56,528 nt of DNA, taken from contig PMGP01000449.1 of assembly GCA_003156235.1 (NCBI GenBank), positions 1 to 56,528 of the forward strand, given 5' to 3'. Of this stretch, positions 14,917 to 23,946 are shown in pieces (the stretch's first letter is position 1; every line of letters begins with the position of its first letter). The translations under genes and the position numbers were made by a program. Below the pieces are notes generated by a model. It searched no databases and was not told the origin of the DNA. It worked only from the letters and a program-made list of their open reading frames with translations. The DNA is from Acidobacteriaceae bacterium. GTDB taxonomy: Bacteria > Acidobacteriota > Terriglobia > Terriglobales > Acidobacteriaceae.

Positions 14917-15885
14917 ATGCCGGTCGCTGAATCCGTATCTCCCCCATCGACGCCAGCGAGCGCATTCGCTCCACAACGCCTCAGCCATCTGCGCCTGCTG
15001 GAGGCGGAGAGTATCCACATTCTGCGCGAAGTAGCCTCGGAATTTGAGCGGCCCGTCATGCTCTACTCGATCGGCAAGGATTCCTCCGTCATGTTGCGGC
15101 TGGCGCAGAAAGCCTTCTATCCCGCGCCGATTCCCTTTCCTCTGCTACACGTGGACACCGGCTTCAAATTCGCCGAGATGCTTACCTTTCGCGATGAGAT
15201 GGCCCGCTTGGTGGGCGCGGAGCTGCTGGTCTGGCGTAATGAAGCTGCCATTGCCGCGGGTACGAATCCCATTGTGCTCGATACCAAGCGCTGCTGCGGG
15301 TTATTGAAGACGCAGGCGTTGCTCGATGCGCTGCGCCACTACAACTTTGATGCGGCCTTCGGCGGCGCGCGGCGCGATGAAGAGAAATCCCGCGCCAAGG
15401 AGCGTATCTACTCCTTCCGCGACAGCGCCGGACAATGGGATCCGAAGAACCAGCGTCCTGAGCTGTGGAATCTCTACAATGCGCGCATCCATCCCGGCGA
15501 AAGCATACGCGTTTTTCCACTCTCCAACTGGACGGAGATGGATGTCTGGCAATACATCCACGAAGAAAATATTCCTGTCGTCGATCTTTACTTTGCCAAA
15601 GAGCGGCCCATGTACGTGCGCCCAATGAGCACGGGTCAGGACGCGCTCCTCCCAGTCGAACAAGCCTTCGTGGCGAGGAAGGGTGAGCAACCCCAGATGA
15701 TCAAGTCGCGCCTGCGCTCGCTGGGATGCAGTCCATGCACGGGCGCGATTCGCTCCGACGCTGACACCATCCCCGCCATTATCGCGGAGCTGCTCTCGTT
15801 TCGTTCGTCCGAGCGCGCCAATCGCGCGATCGACCACGACCAGGAAGGGTCCATGGAATTGAAGAAGCGGGAGGGATACTTCTAA
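14917..15885 (+). CDS. cysD: sulfate adenylyltransferase subunit 2
   Basis: A 322-residue PP-loop ATP pyrophosphatase. The nucleotide motif YSIGKDSSVML is near residues 50-60, with FGGARRDEEKSRAKERIYSFRD and GCSPCTGAI further on, all characteristic of CysD. With CysN it makes APS from sulfate and ATP. ATG 14917 follows AGAGG by six bases; an out-of-frame ATG at 14913 is not used. The stop abuts the cysN start without a gap. APS from this enzyme feeds both CysH (assimilation) and the lasso cluster's APS kinase. Confidence 0.95.
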   Translation: MPVAESVSPPSTPASAFAPQRLSHLRLLEAESIHILREVASEFERPVMLYSIGKDSSVMLRLAQKAFYPAPIPFPLLHVDTGFKFAEMLTFRDEMARLVGAELLVWRNEAAIAAGTNPIVLDTKRCCGLLKTQALLDALRHYNFDAAFGGARRDEEKSRAKERIYSFRDSAGQWDPKNQRPELWNLYNARIHPGESIRVFPLSNWTEMDVWQYIHEENIPVVDLYFAKERPMYVRPMSTGQDALLPVEQAFVARKGEQPQMIKSRLRSLGCSPCTGAIRSDADTIPAIIAELLSFRSSERANRAIDHDQEGSMELKKREGYF

Positions 15886-17610
15886 ATGGCGGCACTCTTG
15901 GCACCCTCCCTCTCGGTAGGCGAGTTTCTCGCCGAAGAGCGCGAAAAGGATTTGCTGCGCTTTTCGACTGCGGGCAGCGTGGACGACGGAAAGTCCACGC
16001 TCATCGGCCGCCTGCTCTACGATACGCAGTCGGTCTATGAAGATCAGGTGCGTTCGATTGAAGGCAAAGGAACCACCGCTCCCGGACAGATTGACTTTGC
16101 ATTGCTCACCGACGGCCTGCGCGCCGAGCGCGAACAGGGCATCACCATCGATGTGGCCTATCGCTACTTCTCCACGCCGCGCCGCAAGTTCATCATTGCC
16201 GACACGCCGGGACACGAGCAGTACACGCGCAACATGGCCACCGGCGCGTCTACGGCCGATGCAGCGGTCGTGTTGATCGACGCCAGCAAAGGCGTACTGA
16301 TTCAGTCCCGCCGTCACGCTTACATTGCATCGCTGCTGCGCGTACGCCACGTGATTGTTGCGGTCAACAAGATGGATCTGATCGGCTACGGCGAAGCAGT
16401 CTTCCGCGCCATCGAACTGGACTTCACTTCTGTCCTCAATCAGATTGCAGCCGATACGGGTACTCCGGTCGAAGTCCGCTTCGTTCCGGTCAGCGCGTTG
16501 GTCGGGGACAACATCGTACATCGTTCCAATGCAATGCGTTGGTACACAGGCCCATCGCTGCTGGCGCTGCTGGAGTCGTTGCCATCGGCGCTCGAAACGC
16601 GCACCGCCCCCTTTCGTTTTCCCGTGCAGCGGGTACTGCGCCCCGATCACACTTTTCGTGGATTCGCCGGTCAAGTTGCTTCAGGAACCGTTCGACCGGG
16701 CGACAAGATTACAGTGCTTCCCTCCGGCAGAAGCGCGGAGGTCGCGCGCATCGTCACTTTCGATGGCGACCTTGACGAAGCACTTGCGCCGCAATCGGTC
16801 ACGCTGGTTCTGGATCGCGAACTCGACATCAGCCGCGGCGATCTGCTCGTCTCCTCGCGCGCGCAGGCAGTTGTCGCAAAGCGCATTCAGGCAGCGCTTG
16901 TCTGGATGGATTCGCGTCCGCTCCAGCGCAACCGCCGTTATCTACTCAAGCACACCAGCCAGACGGTGCCCGCATTTGTTTCCGCAATCAAGCATCGCAC
17001 CAACATCGGCACGCTGGCTCACGAAGCCGCCGATATGCTGGAAATGAACGGCATCGGCGTCGTCAGCATCGATCTGCTGCGACCGATAGCTCTTGACCTC
17101 TACCGCGAAAATCGCTCGACCGGCGCATTCATTTTGATTGACGCCGAAACCAACAGCACCGTCGCTGCCGGAATGATCACCGCGGCTAAAGCGGTCGCGG
17201 CAGCGGGCGATCATTTTCATGCAGATGCCTGGGGTCCGGTAACAGCCGGCGAAAGAGAAGCGCGCTGGGGACATCGCGGCGCGATTCTCGAAGTGAGCGG
17301 TCCGGTTGAGTTGCTTGATTCCATCGAGCGTTCCCTATTTTCTGCCGGTGTAGTTTCCGTTCGTATCGAAGCCGATGATGAAACCTTTCTTCTTCATCCC
17401 GGCCTGCTGGAGATCGTTACTCGATCGCAACTTCAATCCGGCTTGCTTGCGCTGGTTGTGAAGGCGAACGAAGGCGGAGCGTTGCTCGCTCGCACAGAAG
17501 GACAGGAAATTACTCTCGACGCGAACGATCCAATTCGCGCGGTCTCTGCCGTTCATCAACTCCTGCACAGCGCGGGCATCTTCATCTCTTCAGAAAGGGC
17601 AGGCCTCTGA
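15886..17610 (+). CDS. cysN: sulfate adenylyltransferase subunit 1, with a degenerate APS-kinase-like C-terminus
   Basis: A 574-residue translation-factor-type GTPase. P-loop GSVDDGKST, switch DTPGHEQYTRNM and NKMD are intact, followed by the two beta-barrel domains. It couples GTP hydrolysis to APS synthesis by CysD. Stand-alone CysN is normally about 430-480 residues. The extra ~115 residues (from about 17263) align by eye with an APS kinase domain as found in CysNC fusions, but the P-loop is gone (ILEVSGPVELLDSIERSL where a GxSGxGKST loop is expected) and the domain is short. I infer loss of kinase activity. The stop overlaps the cysH start (TGATG). Confidence 0.92.
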   Translation: MAALLAPSLSVGEFLAEEREKDLLRFSTAGSVDDGKSTLIGRLLYDTQSVYEDQVRSIEGKGTTAPGQIDFALLTDGLRAEREQGITIDVAYRYFSTPRRKFIIADTPGHEQYTRNMATGASTADAAVVLIDASKGVLIQSRRHAYIASLLRVRHVIVAVNKMDLIGYGEAVFRAIELDFTSVLNQIAADTGTPVEVRFVPVSALVGDNIVHRSNAMRWYTGPSLLALLESLPSALETRTAPFRFPVQRVLRPDHTFRGFAGQVASGTVRPGDKITVLPSGRSAEVARIVTFDGDLDEALAPQSVTLVLDRELDISRGDLLVSSRAQAVVAKRIQAALVWMDSRPLQRNRRYLLKHTSQTVPAFVSAIKHRTNIGTLAHEAADMLEMNGIGVVSIDLLRPIALDLYRENRSTGAFILIDAETNSTVAAGMITAAKAVAAAGDHFHADAWGPVTAGEREARWGHRGAILEVSGPVELLDSIERSLFSAGVVSVRIEADDETFLLHPGLLEIVTRSQLQSGLLALVVKANEGGALLARTEGQEITLDANDPIRAVSAVHQLLHSAGIFISSERAGL

Positions 17611-18308
17611 TGAGCACAACGGAAATCCATGCGCAGGTGAAGACTAGACTGGACGATGTGCGCTCCGTGCTTGCGCGCGAAATCACCGGCAATCAGGATG
17701 TATGCCTGACATGCAGCTTTCAGGCTGAAGACGTATTGCTCGCCAAACTGGCTATCGATTTGGATGCGAAGATTCCCATTCTGTTTTTGGATACGGGCTA
17801 CCACTTTGCCGAGACGTATGCCTATCGCGACCGCATTACAAGCGAGTGGCAATTGAATCTCATTAACCTTCTGCCGGCGCATACCGTAACCGATCAGGAG
17901 GCCGAGCACGGCCTGCTCTATCAATCCGCGCCGGATCAGTGTTGCAAGCTGCGCAAAGTTGAACCGCTCTTCAGGGCGGTCGCGGAATACCGCGTGTGGA
18001 TCACGGGCTTGCGCAGGGAGCAGGCAAAGAGCCGGGCTGGACTTGATGAGTCGGCGCTCTTTACGCTTCCCGGCGGCAGTCAGGTGCTCAAGCTCGCGCC
18101 TCTGGCTGCGTGGACGACTCGCGATGTGTGGTATGCCTGCGAAGTTCTATCGATTCCGCTGCTGCCGCTCTATGAGCGCGGCTACTCGTCCATCGGCTGC
18201 GAACCTTGCACGACGCTTCCGCAGGATCCCAACGATCCGCGCTCCGGTCGTTGGGCTGGCCGCAAGGTTGAATGCGGCATTCATATCGAAGCCGCACCCG
18301 TGAAATAG
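17610..18308 (+). CDS. cysH: assimilatory APS reductase, [4Fe-4S] type
   Basis: A 232-residue PAPS/APS reductase family protein. It has the paired cysteines that bind an iron-sulfur cluster in APS-specific members: QCCKLRKVEPL and SIGCEPCT, plus the catalytic ECGIH near the C-terminus. Members with these two Cys pairs use APS, whereas the E. coli-type PAPS reductases lack them. It should convert APS to sulfite with thioredoxin-type electrons; sulfite then goes to the siroheme reductase at 3653-5350. The ATG overlaps the cysN stop, so it is translationally coupled. Confidence 0.92.
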   Translation: MSTTEIHAQVKTRLDDVRSVLAREITGNQDVCLTCSFQAEDVLLAKLAIDLDAKIPILFLDTGYHFAETYAYRDRITSEWQLNLINLLPAHTVTDQEAEHGLLYQSAPDQCCKLRKVEPLFRAVAEYRVWITGLRREQAKSRAGLDESALFTLPGGSQVLKLAPLAAWTTRDVWYACEVLSIPLLPLYERGYSSIGCEPCTTLPQDPNDPRSGRWAGRKVECGIHIEAAPVK

Positions 18309-18336
18309 GACGAGCAGGCAACTGCAAGGAGGCTGG

Positions 18337-19185
18337 ATGCAATATATCATCGGATTTATCATCGCGATGTTTATCGCGCTCACCGGGGTTGGCGCGGGCA
18401 CCATGACTGTGCCGGTTCTGGTATTGTTTCTCGGAGTTCCCGCGCCGGTTGCTGTCAGCATTGGCTTGATGTTCGCCACCGTGGTCAAATTGATTCTGGT
18501 GCCGGCGCAGATTGCCCGCCGCAACGTGGTCTGGCGGACGCTCGGATTCATGCTTCTGGGCGGCGCGCCCGGCGTCATCGTCGGGTCGCTGTTTCTGATA
18601 CATCTGGTGAACGCCGGCTCGCAGAACCTGCTCAACTCGATTCTTGGATTGATTCTGGTGACTACGGCGGGTTGGCAGATCTTCTTTTCCTTCCGTCCCA
18701 TGAGAAAGAATCCGCAGCCTCCGGATCGCTCTCCACTGCTGCCGTGGCTGATGCTCCCCGTCGGCGCCGAGGTGGGCTTCTCCTCGGCCGGCGCGGGCGC
18801 TCTCGGCTCGGCGGCATTGCTCAGCCTGACGCTTTTGACGCCCGCGCAGGTCGTCGGCACCGACATCGCCTTCGGCTTCGTCATCTCGATGATCGGCAGC
18901 GGCGCACATTGGTTCTCGCACGCCTCCAACCCGGAGTTGCTGATGCACCTGATTGTTGGCGGCGTCGCCGGCGCCATTGTTGGAACGCTGCTCAGCACCC
19001 GCGTCCCGCGCCGACAATTGCGTTTTGCCCTCTGGGTCTGGCTTCTGATCCTCGGGGGACAATTTCTCTTCAACAGCTATCATGTCTGGACCGCACCGCA
19101 CAAGGAAACAGTCAGCGAATTCCAGCACGATTCATCGAAGCTGGAAAAATGGAGCTTCATTGACACCGTTTCCAAGAAAGTCTGA
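18337..19185 (+). CDS. TSUP (TauE/SafE) family membrane exporter
   Basis: A 282-residue polytopic membrane protein with about seven to eight hydrophobic segments. Internal duplication is typical of the TSUP family (FIALTGVGAGTMTVPVLVLF near the start, GAEVGFSSAGAGALGSAAL in the second half). Members export sulfite, sulfoacetate or related anions, or import sulfate. The gene is 28 bases after cysH with a strong AAGGAGG, so it is the last member of the cysDNH operon. Either removal of excess sulfite or sulfate uptake is compatible; direction cannot be read from the sequence. Confidence 0.85.
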   Translation: MQYIIGFIIAMFIALTGVGAGTMTVPVLVLFLGVPAPVAVSIGLMFATVVKLILVPAQIARRNVVWRTLGFMLLGGAPGVIVGSLFLIHLVNAGSQNLLNSILGLILVTTAGWQIFFSFRPMRKNPQPPDRSPLLPWLMLPVGAEVGFSSAGAGALGSAALLSLTLLTPAQVVGTDIAFGFVISMIGSGAHWFSHASNPELLMHLIVGGVAGAIVGTLLSTRVPRRQLRFALWVWLLILGGQFLFNSYHVWTAPHKETVSEFQHDSSKLEKWSFIDTVSKKV

Positions 19186-19519
19186 CATCGAAGCGTCCCT
19201 GAATCGATTGAAACTGAAGGCAGGGCTAAGCTATAGAGCTCGACCCAGTAATGATGCCATGGTATTCGCGGCGAATGTAGACGAAACCGTAGCGGCCAAA
19301 TCACCCTGGAGCAATTCAGAACCACTACTTTCAACAATATGGCCGCAATGCATTCAATCTAAAACAGTTATTTTCACACGATTTCAACAGATTTCAATAA
19401 GCGGCAAAAACTGGTTCGGGACCAGAGTCCCTACCACTTGCAGACCTCATAAAATCAATAACTTACGGTAATTCGCTTGTTGAAGGTTGTGGATTCTTGA
19501 GGAGATTGCAGCTACAGAG
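19186..19519. other. noncoding stretch after the sulfate operon
   Basis: No gene supported. It contains the tRNA-Pro anticodon-arm-like core at 19411-19425 and, 30 bases on, AATCAATAACTTA, also seen at 1910-1922 beside the other tRNA-like fragment. Confidence 0.5.
19411..19425 (+). other. second tRNA-Pro anticodon-arm core, possible att site
   Basis: CTGGTTCGGGACCAG, an intact 5-bp anticodon stem with CGG in the loop. It shares 14 bases with 1937-1950, and both copies are preceded by TCAATAA and GCAAA words. Sequence after the core is not tRNA. With the left copy it could mark the ends of an integrated segment of about 17.5 kb. Confidence 0.4.
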
Positions 19520-20074
19520 TCATCTACATTGCCCCAGTGACCGCCCTTGATTCTTGTTAATCAGCCGCTTATGGTCGAGGTAATCGAAGGGCCGACCCTC
19601 TGGGTTGATCAATGGAGTTGCGCCTTCCGTCGAGGCGCATGTGCGTTCATACGCAGTCTTCGCATCCGTCCAATTTCCTCTTGACGCTTCTATTTCTCCG
19701 CGCAGGAGATGGGCTCGGCATGGAATAGGAAAGGACATAGCTGTCATATCAATTAACGCCTGATCGTATTCGTCGAGTTCAAAATGAGCACGCGCACACA
19801 AGAAGTGCGCATCGTTTGAAGATTGGCCGGCGGCCAAATTCTGAACCACCAGTTCACCAACGCGAGAGGCGAGGCGACACTCCCCGGTGTCGACGAACTG
19901 CTCGGCCATTGCGCAGAGAGCCGGGGCGTCTCGCTCTTCGGCGAGATCAACGATAGCCATGAGGGCGTGGTCATCCAAGATCGCCAAGTTAGCCAGAAGC
20001 TTCCACTCAAGCTCGCCTATAGTAAACGTAAAAATGCTGTAGTGTGAGAGTGCGGCAGAATGCCGCACTCTCAC
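19520..20074 (-). pseudogene. TPR-like gene remnant
   Basis: The frame encodes up to 184 residues with helical repeat-like content (HFLCARAHFELDEYDQALIDM, RAHLLRGEIEASRGNWTDAKTAYERT), resembling tetratricopeptide units. Its first codons fall inside the hairpin that follows the receptor gene at 20089, so the apparent start is not credible and no ribosome site is visible. I read it as a 5'-truncated remnant of a TPR gene; a short real gene starting internally is possible. Confidence 0.4.
20044..20074 (-). terminator. terminator-like hairpin after Oar-like receptor 1
   Basis: Perfect 14-bp inverted repeat (GTGAGAGTGCGGCA with its complement) and a 3-base loop, 15 bases past the receptor stop. 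A TTTTT run follows about ten bases beyond on the minus strand. Confidence 0.7.
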
Positions 20075-20088
20075 GGTTGAAAATGCGT

Positions 20089-23000
20089 TTAGAAGACAAA
20101 CTTGCCAGCAAATTGGATTAGACGCGGATTGTTCATCTGGCCGGTAATCTCGCCCAAATGCGCAGCCCCGACGGTGTTGGCCGGAGGGTTGAACTGGACG
20201 CGGTTGAACACGTTGAAGATCTCAGTCCTGAATTCGAAGCCGATCTTGTTGCCAGGGCCGAAGTTGGTGTGCTTGAAGGCGGCAAAGTCCCAGTTGGCGA
20301 TGCCGTCGGCCTTAAGAGTGGAGTCAACGCGCGACTCATTGCCGAAGGTGTACGCCGCCGGCGTGGTGAAGCAAGCCCCGTTGATCCAGCCTTGTCCGCC
20401 AAGCGTGAGGCCGTTCTTGACGCGAGCGCTGGCGCTGCCGCCGGTTGCCTTATTGCAGCCGGAGACGACGTTGGGACGCAGGCCAGGAGCGCCAAAGTAA
20501 TTCGCGCCGCTAACGTTGGCCGAGCTGATGTTGACGGGAAAGCCGGTCTGCAATGTGGTGACGCCGTCAATTCCCCAGCCGCCCACCACCTTGTCAACCA
20601 AGGGAGAGGCGTCGTGGAGGAACTTCTTGTTCTTGCCCAACGGGAGGTCGAGGACATAGCTGACAATCAGGTGCTGCGGAACGTTCTGCGAGGAGATTGA
20701 CTTCTCACCCCGGAGGTTGTTCGCGTCCTGAATGCCACCTTTGCCACCGGTCTCCAGCCAGGAGGTGATGGTGTCAGTGTTGCTGAGCAGCTTCGCCCAG
20801 GTATAGGCAGCCAACAGAGTACCGCCGCCGTTGAAGCGCTTCTGCAACGTTGCCTGAAGCGAGTTATAGGTGCTGGAGAAGACTCCCGCGCCGGCATATT
20901 GCAGGCCAGCGTACTGCGGGAAGGGACGCAGCAACTGTCCCACGTTGGTTGTGGCTGACGACAGCTGGCTGCCGGGTGCCGAGATGCTCTGGAATGGGTT
21001 AGCAACGGACTGGGCAATTGCCGCCGCAGACGCGAGACCGCCGCCGGCGGCGGCTTGCGTTGCCGCCTGGGCGAGGTAGCTGTCGGCCAACTGGCCAACT
21101 TCCAGGTTGTAGGCAGGCAGGTGCGTGCCCTTGTTGGCGGCAAAGGCTACGTCAGCAAACCATCCGCCCCAGAGCGTGCGCTGGATATCGAGGTTGTACT
21201 GCTGCATATAGCCGTAGTTGTACGCTGGATTCTCGAAGGTGGGGTTGGAAGTGCCCTCCTCATCAATGGAAACCTGCGGCAAGCCGGTGGGGCCATTGAT
21301 GGATGCGCCGGGAGGCTGAACAAAATTGAGCCACGGCGTCTGCACGGTGTTGGTGGGAACCTGCGTGCTGCCATTGTTTCCGATGTAGTCGGTGGAGATG
21401 GCGTTAGCTTCGTCATTGAGGGGATTCGTGGCCCAGCTGGCGTCGAGCGGAATCCAGAACACTCCGTATCCGCCGCGCAGCACGGTCTTGGCATCGATGG
21501 AGTAGGCGAAACCGATACGGGGAGCCATACCGGCCCGGTTGGGATTCAAATTGTAGCGGCTGCTGTGTCCTGGAGTGTCTACCAGTCCAACCGCGCCGAG
21601 GGGGGCCGACGTAGGTCCTCCCGCCAGGCCCACCGCTGTCGCGGCAACCTGATCAACCGCGCTGGGATCGAAGTAGGATTGGCGGTTATGACGCTCGGTC
21701 CACGGACTCTGGTACTCATAACGCAGTCCCAGGTTCAGTGTCAGCTTGGAACTGGCATGGTAGGTGTCGTTGATAAAGAAGGAGCTCATCGTCTGTTTTC
21801 CCAGCACCAGGTTGGGAATCACAGCGGTGCCGAAGAAGTGGTTGCCGGTTTGCTGGCCCGCGCTGCCGCCCCATCCCAACAGGTAATCTGCCAGGCCAAA
21901 CTGGGTTCCGTTACCAATCGGAGCGTTGCCGGATGCGGTGGGATTGGTGGTAGTGTTGTAGTCCTCGGTGAAGGATCCGCCGAAGCCGATGCAGCCGCTG
22001 ACGATATTGCTCTGGGCGTAATCGTCCAGAGTGATTTCATACTGGATGCCTGTCTGGACGGTGTGACGCCCCCTGAACAGGGTGACCGAGGGCGCTATCC
22101 AGTATTGGGTATCGTGATCGACGATATAGCTCTGTCCCTGGGTGCTGGTCAGATCGTCGGACTCACCCTGGATGACCATCGTCGGCGGCGTTCTTTCCGA
22201 AGCGGACAACTGGGCGTTGAACGCTGCTGGCCAACCGATGGTGGAGAAATCAAATCCCGAGTTCTTGGGAGTGCGCAGGTAGTTGAAGCGGGAGGCCGAA
22301 ATGTCCAAGTTGCCAATGACCGTTGGCGTGAAGATGTAGTTGTAGCCGAGGGCGAGTCCCTTGGAGGTCATGGTCTCGGTGCAGCGATCCAGACACATAC
22401 CCTTGCCTTCCGGATCCTCGGGTTGATTCAGGTTGTTCCATTGGCTGAAGCGGCCAAACAAGTTCTGCTTTTCGTTGATCTTCTGATCTATGCGCACGAG
22501 GTTCTGGTTCTGATTGCCGCCCAGTGCGTAACTGCCCACGAAGTTGTTGACCTGGATGTTTTTGTTTGTCGCAGCGGGAAAGAGGATTGGCAACAGCTTC
22601 TGTGCCGTCAGATTGAGGCGGTTTGCCGGAATCGTGAGCCAGTTGCTGGTGCCGGCGAATTGAGAGGGATGGTAGCTGTTCACTTTGCAGCCGCCATTTC
22701 CCAGCCCGGATGAGCCGGTCATAACGTTGCCGCCGCAGGGGTCGACGATCGCCGGGATGCCCAGGGCGCCTGCAAGGTTTGTCAGGTCGACAGGACCTCC
22801 GCTGGCCACGGCAGATTGAATGGCGTCCGTTGGGACCGTATCCGTCCAAGGCGCCGAGGAGCGCAGCCGGAAGGCCTCTATGCTGTAAAAGAAGAATGTC
22901 CGGTCCTTCCAGATCCTGCCACCGACGTTGCCGCCATACTGATTCTGAATCCAAGGCGCTCTGGCGAGTTTGGGACTTGCGTTGTTGGAGAACCAGTCGT

Positions 23001-23832
23001 TGGCGTTGAGCACCTTGTTGCGGATGTACTCATAAGCCTCGCCGTGGAACCTGTTGGTGCCGCTCTTGGTGCTCAGGTTGAGTACGCCGCCGGCCACCTT
23101 GCCCCACTCCGGGCCGATGTTGTTGGTCTGAACCTTGAATTCCCCAATGGAGTCCTGCGTGGGAATCAAGATAGGCAGGTTGATGTATCCGATGTTGAGA
23201 GGCTGGCCATCCAGATATTCAGCGCTTTGATTGGCGAATGCGCCGCCGATCTGGAAGTTGCCCCAGGAGAATGGGTTCTGCCCGGTCGCCGTGGCGCCGG
23301 CCTGGCCCTGCATGACCACCGAAGGAGCGACTTCGACGAGCGAGAAGACGTTGCGGCCGTTGAGCGGAAGCTCATCGACGTTGCGCTGTTCCACCACCTG
23401 GCCCAGCGAGGAAGTCTCCGCCTGCAGCAGCGGGACATCGCCGGTAACCGTGATGGTTTCGTCCTTGCCGCCGACTGAAAGGGTAATGTCTACCCTGACT
23501 GTCTGCTGAACGAAGATGTCGATGTTTTCCCGGTTTACGCGCTTGAATCCCGGCTTTTCAATGGTAAGGCGATAGTTGCCGGGGATGAGGTTCACAAAGG
23601 AATACAGCCCGGTGTCGCCGGTGGGCTGCGTTTGGCTGACGGCTGTTCCGTTGTTGGTGAGTGTGACGATGGCGCCGACTTCCACCGCGCCGGTCGAGTC
23701 GACGACCGTGCCGGTGAGGGCGCCGTAGGTTGACTGTGCTCTCAGAGCAACAGTGCAAGACAAGAGGAGAATGATGCTCAACAGGCCGCGCAGGAACGCC
23801 CGGCCCAAGGTCGCACTTCTCGATTGTGACAT
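20089..23832 (-). CDS. Oar-like TonB-dependent outer-membrane receptor 1
   Basis: A 1247-residue protein from ATG 23832, four bases after GGAGG. It has a signal peptide ending TVALRAQ, then a carboxypeptidase-regulatory-like beta-sandwich (GALTGTVVDSTGAVEVGAIVT), a plug domain (LPLNGRNVFSLVEVAPS) and a very long barrel ending KFVF with the terminal Phe used in outer-membrane insertion. Oar-like receptors of this size are abundant in acidobacteria and are thought to take up large or polymeric substrates. It is followed by a hairpin terminator. It is clearly similar to receptor 2 (shared YINLPILIP and LYEY/AYEY-type segments), with which it brackets a TPR/CRTAC1/sigma cassette. Confidence 0.92.
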   Translation of the reverse strand: MSQSRSATLGRAFLRGLLSIILLLSCTVALRAQSTYGALTGTVVDSTGAVEVGAIVTLTNNGTAVSQTQPTGDTGLYSFVNLIPGNYRLTIEKPGFKRVNRENIDIFVQQTVRVDITLSVGGKDETITVTGDVPLLQAETSSLGQVVEQRNVDELPLNGRNVFSLVEVAPSVVMQGQAGATATGQNPFSWGNFQIGGAFANQSAEYLDGQPLNIGYINLPILIPTQDSIGEFKVQTNNIGPEWGKVAGGVLNLSTKSGTNRFHGEAYEYIRNKVLNANDWFSNNASPKLARAPWIQNQYGGNVGGRIWKDRTFFFYSIEAFRLRSSAPWTDTVPTDAIQSAVASGGPVDLTNLAGALGIPAIVDPCGGNVMTGSSGLGNGGCKVNSYHPSQFAGTSNWLTIPANRLNLTAQKLLPILFPAATNKNIQVNNFVGSYALGGNQNQNLVRIDQKINEKQNLFGRFSQWNNLNQPEDPEGKGMCLDRCTETMTSKGLALGYNYIFTPTVIGNLDISASRFNYLRTPKNSGFDFSTIGWPAAFNAQLSASERTPPTMVIQGESDDLTSTQGQSYIVDHDTQYWIAPSVTLFRGRHTVQTGIQYEITLDDYAQSNIVSGCIGFGGSFTEDYNTTTNPTASGNAPIGNGTQFGLADYLLGWGGSAGQQTGNHFFGTAVIPNLVLGKQTMSSFFINDTYHASSKLTLNLGLRYEYQSPWTERHNRQSYFDPSAVDQVAATAVGLAGGPTSAPLGAVGLVDTPGHSSRYNLNPNRAGMAPRIGFAYSIDAKTVLRGGYGVFWIPLDASWATNPLNDEANAISTDYIGNNGSTQVPTNTVQTPWLNFVQPPGASINGPTGLPQVSIDEEGTSNPTFENPAYNYGYMQQYNLDIQRTLWGGWFADVAFAANKGTHLPAYNLEVGQLADSYLAQAATQAAAGGGLASAAAIAQSVANPFQSISAPGSQLSSATTNVGQLLRPFPQYAGLQYAGAGVFSSTYNSLQATLQKRFNGGGTLLAAYTWAKLLSNTDTITSWLETGGKGGIQDANNLRGEKSISSQNVPQHLIVSYVLDLPLGKNKKFLHDASPLVDKVVGGWGIDGVTTLQTGFPVNISSANVSGANYFGAPGLRPNVVSGCNKATGGSASARVKNGLTLGGQGWINGACFTTPAAYTFGNESRVDSTLKADGIANWDFAAFKHTNFGPGNKIGFEFRTEIFNVFNRVQFNPPANTVGAAHLGEITGQMNNPRLIQFAGKFVF

Positions 23833-23946
23833 AGTGCCTCCGTAATGTTCTTCTGTTGTGGAGCGCATACGAAGAGTACACACTCCACACAGAGGCTTAC
23901 GGGGAAACCAGGGTATTTGTACCAGAATTTGGCGCGAATTGTGCGT

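Noticed and set aside
15301..16674. 457-codon minus-strand ORF
   Set aside because: Antisense to cysD/cysN, whose motifs are unambiguous.
18088..19128. 346-codon minus-strand ORF
   Set aside because: Antisense to cysH and the TSUP gene; charged repetitive composition typical of shadow frames.
19082..19471. 129-codon plus-strand ORF reaching the att-like core
   Set aside because: Starts inside the TSUP gene in another frame and has no family pattern.
21055..22713. 552-codon plus-strand ORF
   Set aside because: Antisense to Oar-like receptor 1, which has signal peptide, plug and barrel motifs.
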